A stretch of DNA of 64,000 bases from Blautia argi (GTDB taxonomy: Bacteria; Bacillota; Clostridia; Lachnospirales; Lachnospiraceae). A program made the translations under genes and the position numbers. The notes under the pieces are model-generated. The model had not been told where the DNA came from. It searched no databases and worked only from the letters and a program-made list of their open reading frames with translations. Positions within the stretch are counted from its first letter, which is position 1, and each line of letters begins with the position of its first letter. Below, piece after piece: positions 47,804 through 56,504 of this stretch. The stretch covers positions 627,501-691,500 of the forward strand of contig NZ_CP030280.1 in the NCBI RefSeq assembly GCF_003287895.1, read 5' to 3'.

Positions 47804-48488
47804 ATTTTTAAGCAATTCTGTTTTTTTTGGAGCAGTTTTAAGTCTGGCGGCCTATGAAACAGGATTACTTTTGAAAAAGAAATTTAAGATGGCGATTTTA
47901 AACCCTCTGCTCATTGGAACGATTTGTGTTATGGCAGTTTTGATGATTTTTAAAGTGGATTATAAGAAATACAATGAAAGTGCAAAATATATCAGCTATC
48001 TGTTGACACCGGCTACGGTATGTCTGGCAGTTCCCCTCTATGAACAGATGTCCCTTTTGAAGAAAAATTTCAGAGCCGTGGCAGTGGGAATTGTGTCCGG
48101 TGTGCTTGCCAGTCTGGTCAGTGTACTGGCGCTTTCCAGAATTTTCGGGCTTAGTCATGAGTTGTATGTAACCCTGCTTCCCAAATCCATCACAACCGCG
48201 ATTGGCATGGGAGTGTCTGAAGAGCTGGGAGGAATTGTAACGATTACAGTGGCTGTGATTATCATTACCGGTATTTTAGGAAATGTAATTGCAGAGCTGG
48301 TTTGCAAAATCTTTCGTATTCAGAATCCCATTGCCAAAGGGCTGGCTCTTGGAACCGCCTCTCATGCCATCGGAACTGCCAAAGCTATGGAGATGGGACC
48401 TGTGGAAGGCGCTATGAGCAGTCTTGCTATTGCTGTAGCAGGACTTTTGACGGTTATAGGTGCATCTGTGTTTGCAGGCTTTATGTAA
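47796..48488 (+). CDS. lrgB: LrgB/CidB family membrane protein
   Basis: A 230-residue polytopic protein, the usual partner of LrgA. Family motifs include NPLLIGTI, LLTPATVCLAVPLYEQ, LLPKSITTAIGMGVSEELGG and GTASHAIGTAKAME. It overlaps LrgA, showing coupled translation. No LytSR pair is adjacent; a GntR regulator two genes downstream could be the regulator here. Confidence 0.93.
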   Translation: MNEFLSNSVFFGAVLSLAAYETGLLLKKKFKMAILNPLLIGTICVMAVLMIFKVDYKKYNESAKYISYLLTPATVCLAVPLYEQMSLLKKNFRAVAVGIVSGVLASLVSVLALSRIFGLSHELYVTLLPKSITTAIGMGVSEELGGIVTITVAVIIITGILGNVIAELVCKIFRIQNPIAKGLALGTASHAIGTAKAMEMGPVEGAMSSLAIAVAGLLTVIGASVFAGFM

Positions 48489-48501
48489 GGAGGGCAAAAT
48501 T

Positions 48502-49099
48502 TTGGAAAAATTAGTGATTACCATTGCAAGACAGTATGGCAGTGGCGGAAGGCAAATTGGCAGGGAGTTGGCAGAACGTCTGGAAATCCCTTTTTACGGC
48601 AAAGAAGAATTGATGGAAATCGCCAGGGGAAGAGAAGACTATGAGGAAGTGCGGGCTTTCTATGAGGAACAGCCTGTAAACAGCCTTTTGTATGCCATTG
48701 CCATGAATCAGAGTGAAAATCAGGTTGGAAAAATACCGTTTAAAAGAATCCGGGAGCTTTGCGGAAAGGAGTCCTGCGTACTCATTGGCAGGTGCGGAAA
48801 TTATATTTTCAGAGAAGAGGAAAACTGTATTCGGGATTTTTATCTATGCAGATATGAAAACAAAGCAGGATTGGGTTATGAAACATGAGGGACTGTCTGC
48901 CCACAGGGCAAAAGCGAAGATTCAGGAAATAGAAGAGGAAAGAGCAGAGTTTCACAAATACTATACAGGAGAAGCCTGGGGCAGCATGAATTACTATGAT
49001 TTGTGCATTAACGCAGGTGTGCTTGGAACAGAAAAAACCGTGGAACTGATTTGCAGCTATTTAAAAAGCAGAGGTTTGAGAAATGGAAGAAAAAAATGA
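48502..49099 (+). CDS. Cytidylate kinase-like family protein, frameshifted as assembled
   Basis: Reads as a 198-residue P-loop-type kinase if one T is dropped from the run at 48837-48841 (CIRDF then IYADMKTKQDWV). The start is a TTG: AAGGAGGG lies eight bases upstream, and the coding similarity begins exactly there (EKLVITIARQYGSGGRQIG). GSGGRQIG is the phosphate-binding loop. LIGRCGNYI and HRAKAKIQEIEEERAEFHKYYTG are typical of the cytidylate-kinase-like family (PF13189). The nucleotide substrate of this family is not well established. It lies 13 nt after LrgB and overlaps the GntR gene. Confidence 0.85.
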
Positions 49100-49782
49100 A
49101 AAAGTATATTATTTGGTGATTACATACATCAAAGAGTTGGCAGAAACAGGGCAAATTGAGTTTGGAAGCAAGATTCCTTCGGAAAGAGAGCTTATGGTGA
49201 CACTGGGGCTGAGCCGAAATTCCGTGAGGGAGGCGCTTCGATGTCTGGAGCATATGGGGCATTATTGAAAGCCGTCACGGACAGGGGAATTTCCTGGTAA
49301 ATCATGTGGGAAACAGCCTTTCCAGTGTGTTTTCCATTCTTTTAGTAACGCAGCAGAGTAATTATATTGAAATCAGCCAGCTGCGTCGTTTTATTGAAAT
49401 CGGCGCGTATCTGCTGGCGTCAAAGCAGGCAAAAGAGGAGGACTTGCACCGGCTTTTTCAGCTTGTGGAGCAAATGGAGGACTGCACCAGCAGAAATTGT
49501 ATAGAAGAGCGGGTGAAGACGGATAAGAAGTTTCACGATGAGTTGATAAAGATTTCCGGGAATAATTTGCTGGGAATCTTAAATGATGCGCTGTCTGACA
49601 TATTTGAAATGGTTATCAGCCAGGTGTCCACACAGGTGCAGCCTGAGGAATGGAAGGAATTAAGCGGCTGTCACAGGAAAATCTGTGAAAATCTGGAGAA
49701 AAAGGACGTGCAGGAGGGCATTAAGGTAATTCGGGAGCATTATAATGTGCTGGACAGAGAAATTGGGAAGATGGAGGAATAG
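49083..49782 (+). CDS. GntR-family regulator (FadR/FCD type), frameshifted as assembled
   Basis: Reads as a 232-residue regulator if one G is dropped from GGGG at 49256-49259 (LEHMG then IIESRHGQGNFLV). The N-terminal winged helix has SERELMVTLGLSRNSVREAL. The C-terminal all-helical FCD domain spans about residues 80-225. It overlaps the kinase-like gene by 17 nt. Its ligand is unknown; neighbouring targets would be LrgAB or the EamA transporter. Confidence 0.87.
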
Positions 49783-49798
49783 AAAGTGAGGATTTACC

Positions 49799-50791
49799 AT
49801 GAACCAACATCTACATAACACAAAACAAAACCAACAGCCCACCCCACCACGCCTTTTGCAGAGTTCCTTTGTAGTCTGTCTTCTGGCCATTCTCTGCAAT
49901 GCCCTGTGGGGAAGCGCTTTTCCGGCAATTAAGTCCGGCTACCGTCTTTTTGAAATTCCGGGAAACAGTCCGGCTTCTCAGATTCTTTTTGCGGGAATCC
50001 GCTTTTTTCTGGCAGGATTTCTGGCTCTGGTATTTGGCAGTCTTTTGCAGAAGCGGATTCTTATTCCAAAGAAGTCTTCTATTCCCATGGTGTTAAAGCT
50101 GTCCGTTTTTCAGACGATTTTACAGTATATTTTTTTCTATCTGGGTCTGGCGCACACTTCAGGAGTAAAGGGTTCTATTATTATTGCGTCCAACACCTTT
50201 GTGGCGATTTTGGTTGCCAGCCTTTTGTTTCATCAGGAAAAGCTGACCAGAAGAAAAGTCGCAGCCTGTGTCATAGGCTTTGCCGGCGTTGTGCTGGTAA
50301 ATTTAAACGGAGAGGGCATTGGCATGAGCTTTCATCTGGACGGGGAAGGTTTTTTGCTGATTTCCGTTGTTGCCTATGCCTTTGCCTCCAGCCTTTTAAA
50401 AATCTATTCCAAAGAGGAAGACCCGGTAACGTTAAGCGGCTGGCAGTTTATGGCAGGCGGATTGGTGATGATAGTGGGAGGGTATCTTCTGGGCGGAAGA
50501 ATTTCCAAGGTAACTCTGCCGGGAATGGCAGTGCTTATCTATTTAGCTCTGGTTTCCTCAGTTGCTTTTTCTCTTTGGGGGATTCTCCTGAAGTATCACC
50601 CGGTTTCTAAAATCGCTATTTTCGGTTTTACCAATCCGGTGTTCGGAGTTCTGTTATCCACACTGATTCTTCGGGAGGAAAGCCAGACAAAGGGCTGGCA
50701 GCTTGCAGCAGCCCTGGTCTTAGTTTGCGTCGGTATTTGTCTGGTAAACAAACCCCCTAAGAAAGGGAAAGTATCCGAAAAAAACAGGTGA
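49799..50791 (+). CDS. EamA family (DMT) transporter
   Basis: A 330-residue membrane protein with ten segments arranged as two EamA repeats. The first repeat starts ILCNALWGSAFPAIK. The second ends near FTNPVFGVLLSTLILREE. Such proteins export or import metabolites such as amino acids, nucleosides or sugars; the substrate cannot be read here. It follows GntR by 16 nt. Its last 35 bp overlap the end of the minus-strand FeoB gene. Confidence 0.9.
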   Translation: MNQHLHNTKQNQQPTPPRLLQSSFVVCLLAILCNALWGSAFPAIKSGYRLFEIPGNSPASQILFAGIRFFLAGFLALVFGSLLQKRILIPKKSSIPMVLKLSVFQTILQYIFFYLGLAHTSGVKGSIIIASNTFVAILVASLLFHQEKLTRRKVAACVIGFAGVVLVNLNGEGIGMSFHLDGEGFLLISVVAYAFASSLLKIYSKEEDPVTLSGWQFMAGGLVMIVGGYLLGGRISKVTLPGMAVLIYLALVSSVAFSLWGILLKYHPVSKIAIFGFTNPVFGVLLSTLILREESQTKGWQLAAALVLVCVGICLVNKPPKKGKVSEKNR

Positions 50792-52640
50792 CAAGAAAAC
50801 AAAGCAGAAACCCCATGCAAGTGGGCAGCAAAAAGGCAAGCGCTGTCCATTTCAGGCTGTGGGTTTCTTTTTTTATGGTTAAAAGTGTGGTAGCGCAGGG
50901 CCAGTGCAGGACAGAAAAAATCAGCATGGACACAGCTGTGGAAAAGGTCCAGCCCTGTTCCGTGAGCAGAGTATGAAGGCTGGAAAGGCTTTGAAAATCC
51001 ACAAGAGAGGACTGCGCTGTGTAAGCCATAATCATAACCGGAATCACAATTTCATTTGCAGGAATGCCCAGAATAAAAGCAAGCAAAATGGTGCCGTCCA
51101 GGCCCAGAAGCCGGGCAAAAGGGTCTAAAAAGGACGAAAGCAGAGTCAGAAGCGTGGTTTGGTCTATGCGGATATTTGCCGTAAGCCAGATAAGCAGTCC
51201 GGCGGGGAACGCGGCAAATATGGCGCGGGTCAGCACCAGAAGAGTCCGATTGATAATAGAGTGCAGAAGCACGGAGCATATCTGGGGCTTTCTGTAAGGG
51301 GGCAGTTCCAGTGTGAAGGAGGAGGGAACGCCTTTTAAAATCGTGGCAGAGAGAAGCCGGGAGGCTAAAAAAGTCATGGCAACTCCAAAAAGAATCACGC
51401 AGGTGAGCAAAACAGCAAGCAGCAGGGCATGCAATATCCGAGAATCTGAGGGTAAAGCTGTGGCAAAGAAAATTGTCAGCACTGCCAGAATCGTGGGAAA
51501 ACGGCCATTACAGGGGACAAAACTGTTGGTCAGAATTGCAATCAGCCGTTCCCTGGGAGAATCAATAATCCTGCACCCGGTTACGCCTACAGCATTGCAG
51601 CCAAAGCCCATGAGCATGGTAAGCGCCTGTTTGCCGCAGGCTCTGCATTTGGAAAAGCAGCAATCCATGTTAAAAGCAATTCTGGGCAGATAGCCAAAAT
51701 CCTCCAGCAGAGTAAACAGCGGAAAAAAGACAGCCATGGGAGGAAGCATGACACTGACAACCCAGGCAGTCACCCGGTAGCAGCCGAAAACAAGAAGCTG
51801 ACATAGCTTTAGAGGCAAGATACCGGATAGCTTTTCGTACAGCAAAGGCTCCAGCCGGAATAAAACGTCCTGGAGAACCTGGGAAATGGAATTAGCTCCA
51901 AGAAGGGTAATCCAGAAAATACCCAGAAGAAGCAGAAGCATACAAAAAATACCGGTGTATTTTCCGGTAAAGAGAGTATCCAAAGCCTGGTCAAAGGAGG
52001 GGAGATGTTGTTTTTTCCGGCAGACAGCTTTCTGATAGAGGGAAGAGGCAAGGCGAGCCTGAATTTCCGGTGTGGAAAGGTCCGGATTTTGTTCGGAGAA
52101 GCTTTGCCTGACCGTGTTTTTTTCATACATACAGGTATTCAGAAAAGTTTTCAAACGCCTGATTTCTCTTTTGCGGCGAGCTGTGATGCCGATAACCGGA
52201 ATATGGAGTTCCTTTTCCAGAATATCGCAGGAAATATGTATTCCTTTTTTGGCTGCCTGGTCCATAAGATTTACACATAAAATGACATTATCTGTAACCG
52301 CAAGAATTTGCAGTACCAGATGCAGGTTTCGTTCCAGACATACGGCATCGCAGATAACCAGTACTGCGTGGGCGGTATTTCCCATAAGACAGCTTCCGGC
52401 AATTTTTTCCTCCGTGGAGCAGGCGTGCAGGGAATAACAGCCGGGCAGGTCTGTAAAGGCATAAGTATGATTTTTTATTTTACATCTTCCCGTTGCCAGA
52501 GCTACGGTTTTTCCGGACCAGTTTCCGGTGTGCTGGTGCATGCCGGTCAGTCCGTTGAAAACCGTACTTTTTCCTACATTTGGATTTCCGGCAAGGATAA
52601 TGGTACAGACAGAGTCTGTTTTTTGATGAAAATGCAACAT
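50757..52640 (-). CDS. feoB: FeoB ferrous iron transporter
   Basis: A 627-residue protein with an N-terminal G domain and a membrane transport domain. G motifs are GNPNVGKST (G1, about 18-26), the Thr in HTGNWSGKTV (G2), DLPG (G3) and NLMD (G4). The membrane part has the paired gate regions and the Cys-containing motif FGCNAVGV. It is shorter than the ~700-770 residues of enterobacterial FeoB, as common in Clostridia. The ATG at 52640 follows GAGGTG; a GTG two codons upstream is possible. It is encoded with FeoA, 12 nt upstream. Confidence 0.94.
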   Translation of the reverse strand: MLHFHQKTDSVCTIILAGNPNVGKSTVFNGLTGMHQHTGNWSGKTVALATGRCKIKNHTYAFTDLPGCYSLHACSTEEKIAGSCLMGNTAHAVLVICDAVCLERNLHLVLQILAVTDNVILCVNLMDQAAKKGIHISCDILEKELHIPVIGITARRKREIRRLKTFLNTCMYEKNTVRQSFSEQNPDLSTPEIQARLASSLYQKAVCRKKQHLPSFDQALDTLFTGKYTGIFCMLLLLLGIFWITLLGANSISQVLQDVLFRLEPLLYEKLSGILPLKLCQLLVFGCYRVTAWVVSVMLPPMAVFFPLFTLLEDFGYLPRIAFNMDCCFSKCRACGKQALTMLMGFGCNAVGVTGCRIIDSPRERLIAILTNSFVPCNGRFPTILAVLTIFFATALPSDSRILHALLLAVLLTCVILFGVAMTFLASRLLSATILKGVPSSFTLELPPYRKPQICSVLLHSIINRTLLVLTRAIFAAFPAGLLIWLTANIRIDQTTLLTLLSSFLDPFARLLGLDGTILLAFILGIPANEIVIPVMIMAYTAQSSLVDFQSLSSLHTLLTEQGWTFSTAVSMLIFSVLHWPCATTLLTIKKETHSLKWTALAFLLPTCMGFLLCFLVTCFFRILSLS

Positions 52641-52652
52641 AGACACCTCGAT

Positions 52653-52922
52653 TTATAGAGTCTTTGAAGGCGGAAGTTTTACCAGAATCATTTTTGCGTC
52701 TTCATTTCTTATGGCAATGACACTGCCACGCAGAGCATAAGCATGGGGATTTTTGAAAATGCCGGTGTTGACGCAGGTTACAGGAGTTCCCCGGCAAAAG
52801 CCCAAATCGAGAAGACGCTGTATGATATCTGCCTTTTCTTCCAGCTTTGCAGAGGGACAGGAAATGCCTTCCACAACTGCACATTGGTCTTTTTTTAATT
52901 GACATAAAGGAATTGAAAGCAT
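52653..52922 (-). CDS. feoA: FeoA family protein
   Basis: An 89-residue SH3-like protein of the FeoA family, with LLDLGFCRGTPVTCVNTG and the ending YALRGSVIAIRNEDAKMI matching the fold. It helps FeoB function at the membrane. The ATG at 52922 is chosen because GGAAAGGAAC precedes it and family similarity starts there, although the frame is open further upstream. It is the first gene of a two-gene feo operon. Confidence 0.88.
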   Translation of the reverse strand: MLSIPLCQLKKDQCAVVEGISCPSAKLEEKADIIQRLLDLGFCRGTPVTCVNTGIFKNPHAYALRGSVIAIRNEDAKMILVKLPPSKTL

Positions 52923-53002
52923 AGAAAGTTCCTTTCCTGGCAAAGAGATATAAGATAGAATATGCAGGAAAAGAGAGAGGGTGACGATTCCCGGGGCTGT
53001 TA

Positions 53003-53032
53003 TTGACAAGGGACAGCGACAATCGCTATAAT
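53003..53032 (+). promoter_or_regulatory. Promoter of the DUF1275/AraC genes
   Basis: TTGACA (53003-53008) and TATAAT (53027-53032), both perfect, with an 18-nt spacer, 43 nt before the start codon. Confidence 0.8.
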
Positions 53033-53075
53033 TGAGGGAAAAGCTGTATTTGTATGAAAGAAGGAGATTTCCGCC

Positions 53076-53750
53076 ATGAAACAAACAAAACAAATGTCCG
53101 AAACCCATCTTTTGGCAATTTTACTGGCTGTGGTGGGCGGTTTTCTGGACGCTTACACCTATATTTGCAGAGGCCATGTTTTTGCCAATGCCCAGACCGG
53201 AAATATTGTGCTTTTGGGACTGCATCTGACCAATCAGGACTGGAAAAAGGCCTTTTATTATTTTGTTCCCATACTGGCGTTTGTACTGGGAATTCTTATC
53301 TGTGAAACCATTCAGACCTTTTTTAAATGGAAAAAAGCCATACACTGGAGGCAGCTTGTGGTACTGTTGGAATTAATTTGCCTGATTTTTGCAGGATTTA
53401 TGCCTCTTGGGAAAGCAGATACTCTGGTGAACGTTATGGTTTCCTTTGTATGTGCCCTGCAGGTAGAGGCATTCCGCAAAATGAACGGAAATTCTTATGC
53501 CACGACCATGTGTACCGGAAATCTGCGCAGCGCCACAGAAAATCTTTACCGTTATCTGGAAACCAAAAATAAACATTGTCTGAAAAACAGTCTGCAGTAT
53601 TACAATGTGATTGTATTCTTTATTGCAGGCGCGGCAGTGGGAAGCTGCCTGACGCTGCGCATGGGCGCCCATGCCGTATGGGTAAGCTGCATCGGGCTTC
53701 TGGCTGTTTTTCTTGCCATGTTTCACAGCCGACAGGAGAAAGAAGCATGA
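53076..53750 (+). CDS. DUF1275 (YoaK-like) membrane protein
   Basis: A 224-residue protein with six hydrophobic segments. VVGGFLDAYTYICRGHVFANAQTGNIVLLG near the N terminus (seen as GGFLDAYTY and AQTGNIVLL) and MCTGNLRSATENLYRY are hallmarks of DUF1275. The function of the family is unknown. GAAGGAG precedes the ATG. Its stop overlaps the start of an AraC regulator, so both are made from the promoter at 53003. Confidence 0.92.
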   Translation: MKQTKQMSETHLLAILLAVVGGFLDAYTYICRGHVFANAQTGNIVLLGLHLTNQDWKKAFYYFVPILAFVLGILICETIQTFFKWKKAIHWRQLVVLLELICLIFAGFMPLGKADTLVNVMVSFVCALQVEAFRKMNGNSYATTMCTGNLRSATENLYRYLETKNKHCLKNSLQYYNVIVFFIAGAAVGSCLTLRMGAHAVWVSCIGLLAVFLAMFHSRQEKEA

Positions 53751-54667
53751 GAAAAGACACGTCGGATTTAAAAGAACAGAAAGACCATGGAACCGCCATA
53801 TTTCCCTGTGGGCTTTATGAGGTAAAGGAGTCATGCAGGTGGAGAGGGGTCAGGCACCACTGGCACGATGAAATAGAAATTCTCTATTTTGCAAAAGGGG
53901 AGTTTCTGCTTCATGTGAATATGGAAACCTTTTCCATACAGGAGGAATGTTTTTACTTTATCAATCCCGGAGAACTTCATTCCATTGAGCCGCGGACAAG
54001 AGGAAAAGAGTTTGCCGTATTGTTTCACCCCTGTATTTTGGGCTTTGAGTCCTGTGACAGGGCGCAGACAGGTCTGATGCAGCTTCTGCTGCAGGGAAGT
54101 ATGGGGTTTCCACGGTGCCTGGACAGCCATTCCCCGGTTTTTGACCGGGTGCGTCGGGAATATATGGAAATTCTTCGCACTTTTCACGAAGATGGATATT
54201 TTCAGCGGGAAGATGAACAGACAGTAACAGAAAAATTTTCCTCACAGCTGTTTATACGGGCAGGTCTTCTGGGGATACTGGGCGTACTTGCGGATTCTGC
54301 CCTGCTTGTCAGGACAGAAAAGGAATTTGACTACAGAGTAGAACTCATTAAATCCTCCCTGGAATTTATCCGCAGACATTATCAGGAAAAACTCTATGTC
54401 CGGGATTTGGCGTGTCAGGTGAATATGAATGAGCAGTATTTCTGTCGTTTTTTCAAAAAAGCCCTTGGAAAATCACCGATTTCCTATTTGAATGAATACC
54501 GGATTAAACAGGCAATGCTTCTTTTGCAGACCACAGACATGCCGGTTATGGACATTTGTCTGGATTGCGGCTTTAATAATCTGGGGAATTTTCTGCGGGA
54601 ATTTAAGAAGAATACAGGTCTTACGCCTCTTCAATATCGTAAGTGCCATGCTGAGAAAAAGTCATAA
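53747..54667 (+). CDS. AraC-family transcriptional regulator
   Basis: A 306-residue one-component regulator. The N-terminal cupin-type sensor has HHWHDEIEILYFAKGEF (about 36-52). The C-terminal DNA-binding domain has two helix-turn-helices (VRDLACQVNMNEQYFCRFF and MDICLDCGFNNLGNFLREFK). ATG 53747 overlaps the preceding stop and follows ACAGGAGAAAG. Directly after its stop lie two direct repeats and the promoter of a GH13 gene, which is the likely target. The ligand is probably an alpha-glucoside. Confidence 0.92.
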   Translation: MRKDTSDLKEQKDHGTAIFPCGLYEVKESCRWRGVRHHWHDEIEILYFAKGEFLLHVNMETFSIQEECFYFINPGELHSIEPRTRGKEFAVLFHPCILGFESCDRAQTGLMQLLLQGSMGFPRCLDSHSPVFDRVRREYMEILRTFHEDGYFQREDEQTVTEKFSSQLFIRAGLLGILGVLADSALLVRTEKEFDYRVELIKSSLEFIRRHYQEKLYVRDLACQVNMNEQYFCRFFKKALGKSPISYLNEYRIKQAMLLLQTTDMPVMDICLDCGFNNLGNFLREFKKNTGLTPLQYRKCHAEKKS

Positions 54668-54669
54668 TA

Positions 54670-54723
54670 TCGTAGTTTTAAATCAAATATTCGTAGGATT
54701 TTTATGGAATTGCACATTATAAT
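54670..54723 (+). promoter_or_regulatory. GH13 promoter with AraC-type direct repeats
   Basis: TCGTAG occurs at 54670-54675 and 54691-54696, exactly 21 bp (two helical turns) apart. TATAAT is at 54718-54723; a 17-nt spacer puts the -35 at 54695-54700 (AGGATT, far from consensus), overlapping the second repeat. A weak -35 beside paired sites is typical of AraC-activated promoters. Confidence 0.65.
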
Positions 54724-54764
54724 AAAGGCCATAGGAAACAACGGAATTGACGGAGGTATCAGAG

Positions 54765-56435
54765 ATGACAAGAAAATGGTGGCATGATAAGGTTGCCTAT
54801 CAGATTTATCCCAAGAGTTTTTATGATTCCAATGGGGACGGAATCGGAGATATACCGGGAATTATCAGCAAGCTGGATTATTTAAAAGAACTGGGTGTGG
54901 ACATTGTGTGGATTTCTCCCATGTATCCATCACCCTTTGCAGACCAGGGTTATGATATTTCCGATTATTACAATATTGACCCTGCTTTCGGTACTCTTGA
55001 AGATATGGAACACCTGATTGAAGAAGCGAAAAAACGGGACATGTATATTTTAATGGACCTTGTGGTAAATCACTGTTCTGATGAGCATGAATGGTTTGAA
55101 AAGGCATGTGAAGACCCAGAAGGAAAATACGGAAACTTCTTTTACATAGAAGATCGCAAAGAGGGAGAATTGCCCTGCAACTGGAGAAGTTATTTCGGAG
55201 GTTCTGTGTGGGAATCGCTGCCGGGAAGAGCAGACAAGCAGTATTTCCATGCGTTTCATAAAAAACAGCCGGATTTAAACTGGGAAAATCCGGAGGTCAG
55301 AGAAGAGGTTTACAAGAATATAAACTGGTGGCTGGATAAGGGACTGGGTGGTTTCCGTGTGGACGCCATTATTAACATCAAGAAAAAGCTGCCGTTTCAG
55401 GATTATCCCACAGACCGGGAGGACGGATTAAGTGATATGGGGCTTATGCTTGCAGACGCAGAAGGTGTAGGAGAATTTCTGGGAGAAATGCAGAAACGCA
55501 CCTTTCAGCTTCACGATGCATTTTCTGTAGGAGAAGTATTTAACGAAAAAGAAGAGGAAATCCCGGATTTTATAGGGGATAACGGATATTTTTCTTCTAT
55601 TTTTGACTTTTCCACAACTTCCTGGGGGAAAAACGATAAAGGCTGGTATGCGAACGAGCGCATTACTCCTGATGCGTATAAAAAATGCTATTTTAACGCA
55701 CAGAAGAGAGCCGGTGACATTGGCTTTTATTCCAATATTATTGAAAACCATGATGAGCCAAGAGGCGTAAGCTACTATATTCCGGAAGGTGATGTTTCTG
55801 ACGAAAGCAAGAAAATGCTGGCAACCCTGTATTTCCTGATGAGAGGTTTGCCGTTTATTTACCAGGGACAGGAAATTGGTATGGAGAATCTGGGAGTGGT
55901 TCCTCTTGAGAAAATTGACGATATCAGCGCTTTAGACCAGTATCGGGTCTGTGTAGAAGCCGGCTATACACCTGAAGAGGCTTTGAAAATTGTGTCTGTT
56001 TACAGCAGGGATAATGCCAGAACTCCGGTGCAGTGGAATAACAGGGAGCATGCCGGTTTTACTACAGGCACACCATGGCTTATGGTAAATCCCAACTATA
56101 CCAGAATTAATGTGGAAGCACAGGAGAATGATGAAAATTCTGTTCTTGCCTTTTATAAAAAGCTGGTTGCCCTTAGGAAAAGCCCGGAATACAAAGAAAC
56201 CTTTGTGTATGGAGAGGTGATTCCTTTTGAAGAAGAACGCCACAATCTTATGGCTTATCAAAGAAAAGCGGATAAAGATGTATTGGTAATCGGTAATTTC
56301 CAGAGAGAAAAACAGAGCGTAACCCTGCCAAAAGAGATGGAGAAGGTTCTGTTGAACAATTATCCGGATATGGAAATAAAAGGCAGGGAACTGACCCTGG
56401 AAGGATACCAGGCAGTAGTGTTGGAAATGAAATAA
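54765..56435 (+). CDS. GH13 alpha-glucosidase (oligo-1,6-glucosidase type)
   Basis: A 556-residue cytoplasmic alpha-amylase-family enzyme of the GH13_31-like group (oligo-1,6-glucosidase, isomaltase, sucrase-isomaltase type). It begins KWWHDKVAYQIYPKSFYDSN. Conserved regions are DLVVNHCSD, GGFRVDAI (nucleophile Asp near 199), VGEVF (acid/base Glu near 256) and IENHDEPR (Asp near 329). ATG 54765 is preferred to one at 54747 because GGAGG lies before it. The adjacent AraC regulator probably controls it. A trehalose-6-phosphate hydrolase role is less likely without a PTS. Confidence 0.93.
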   Translation: MTRKWWHDKVAYQIYPKSFYDSNGDGIGDIPGIISKLDYLKELGVDIVWISPMYPSPFADQGYDISDYYNIDPAFGTLEDMEHLIEEAKKRDMYILMDLVVNHCSDEHEWFEKACEDPEGKYGNFFYIEDRKEGELPCNWRSYFGGSVWESLPGRADKQYFHAFHKKQPDLNWENPEVREEVYKNINWWLDKGLGGFRVDAIINIKKKLPFQDYPTDREDGLSDMGLMLADAEGVGEFLGEMQKRTFQLHDAFSVGEVFNEKEEEIPDFIGDNGYFSSIFDFSTTSWGKNDKGWYANERITPDAYKKCYFNAQKRAGDIGFYSNIIENHDEPRGVSYYIPEGDVSDESKKMLATLYFLMRGLPFIYQGQEIGMENLGVVPLEKIDDISALDQYRVCVEAGYTPEEALKIVSVYSRDNARTPVQWNNREHAGFTTGTPWLMVNPNYTRINVEAQENDENSVLAFYKKLVALRKSPEYKETFVYGEVIPFEEERHNLMAYQRKADKDVLVIGNFQREKQSVTLPKEMEKVLLNNYPDMEIKGRELTLEGYQAVVLEMK

Positions 56436-56454
56436 ATTTATAGTTGCAGAAATG

Positions 56455-56504
56455 AAAAAATCCGAAAAGAATTCACAAAAGGAGAGTTCTTTTCGGATTT
56501 TTTT
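56455..56504. terminator. Bidirectional terminator between GH13 and the LacI-kinase gene
   Basis: AAAAAATCCGAAAAGAA (56455-56471) pairs with TTCTTTTCGGATTTTTT (56487-56503). Long A and T runs flank it on the two sides. It abuts the stop codon of the minus-strand gene. Confidence 0.9.
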
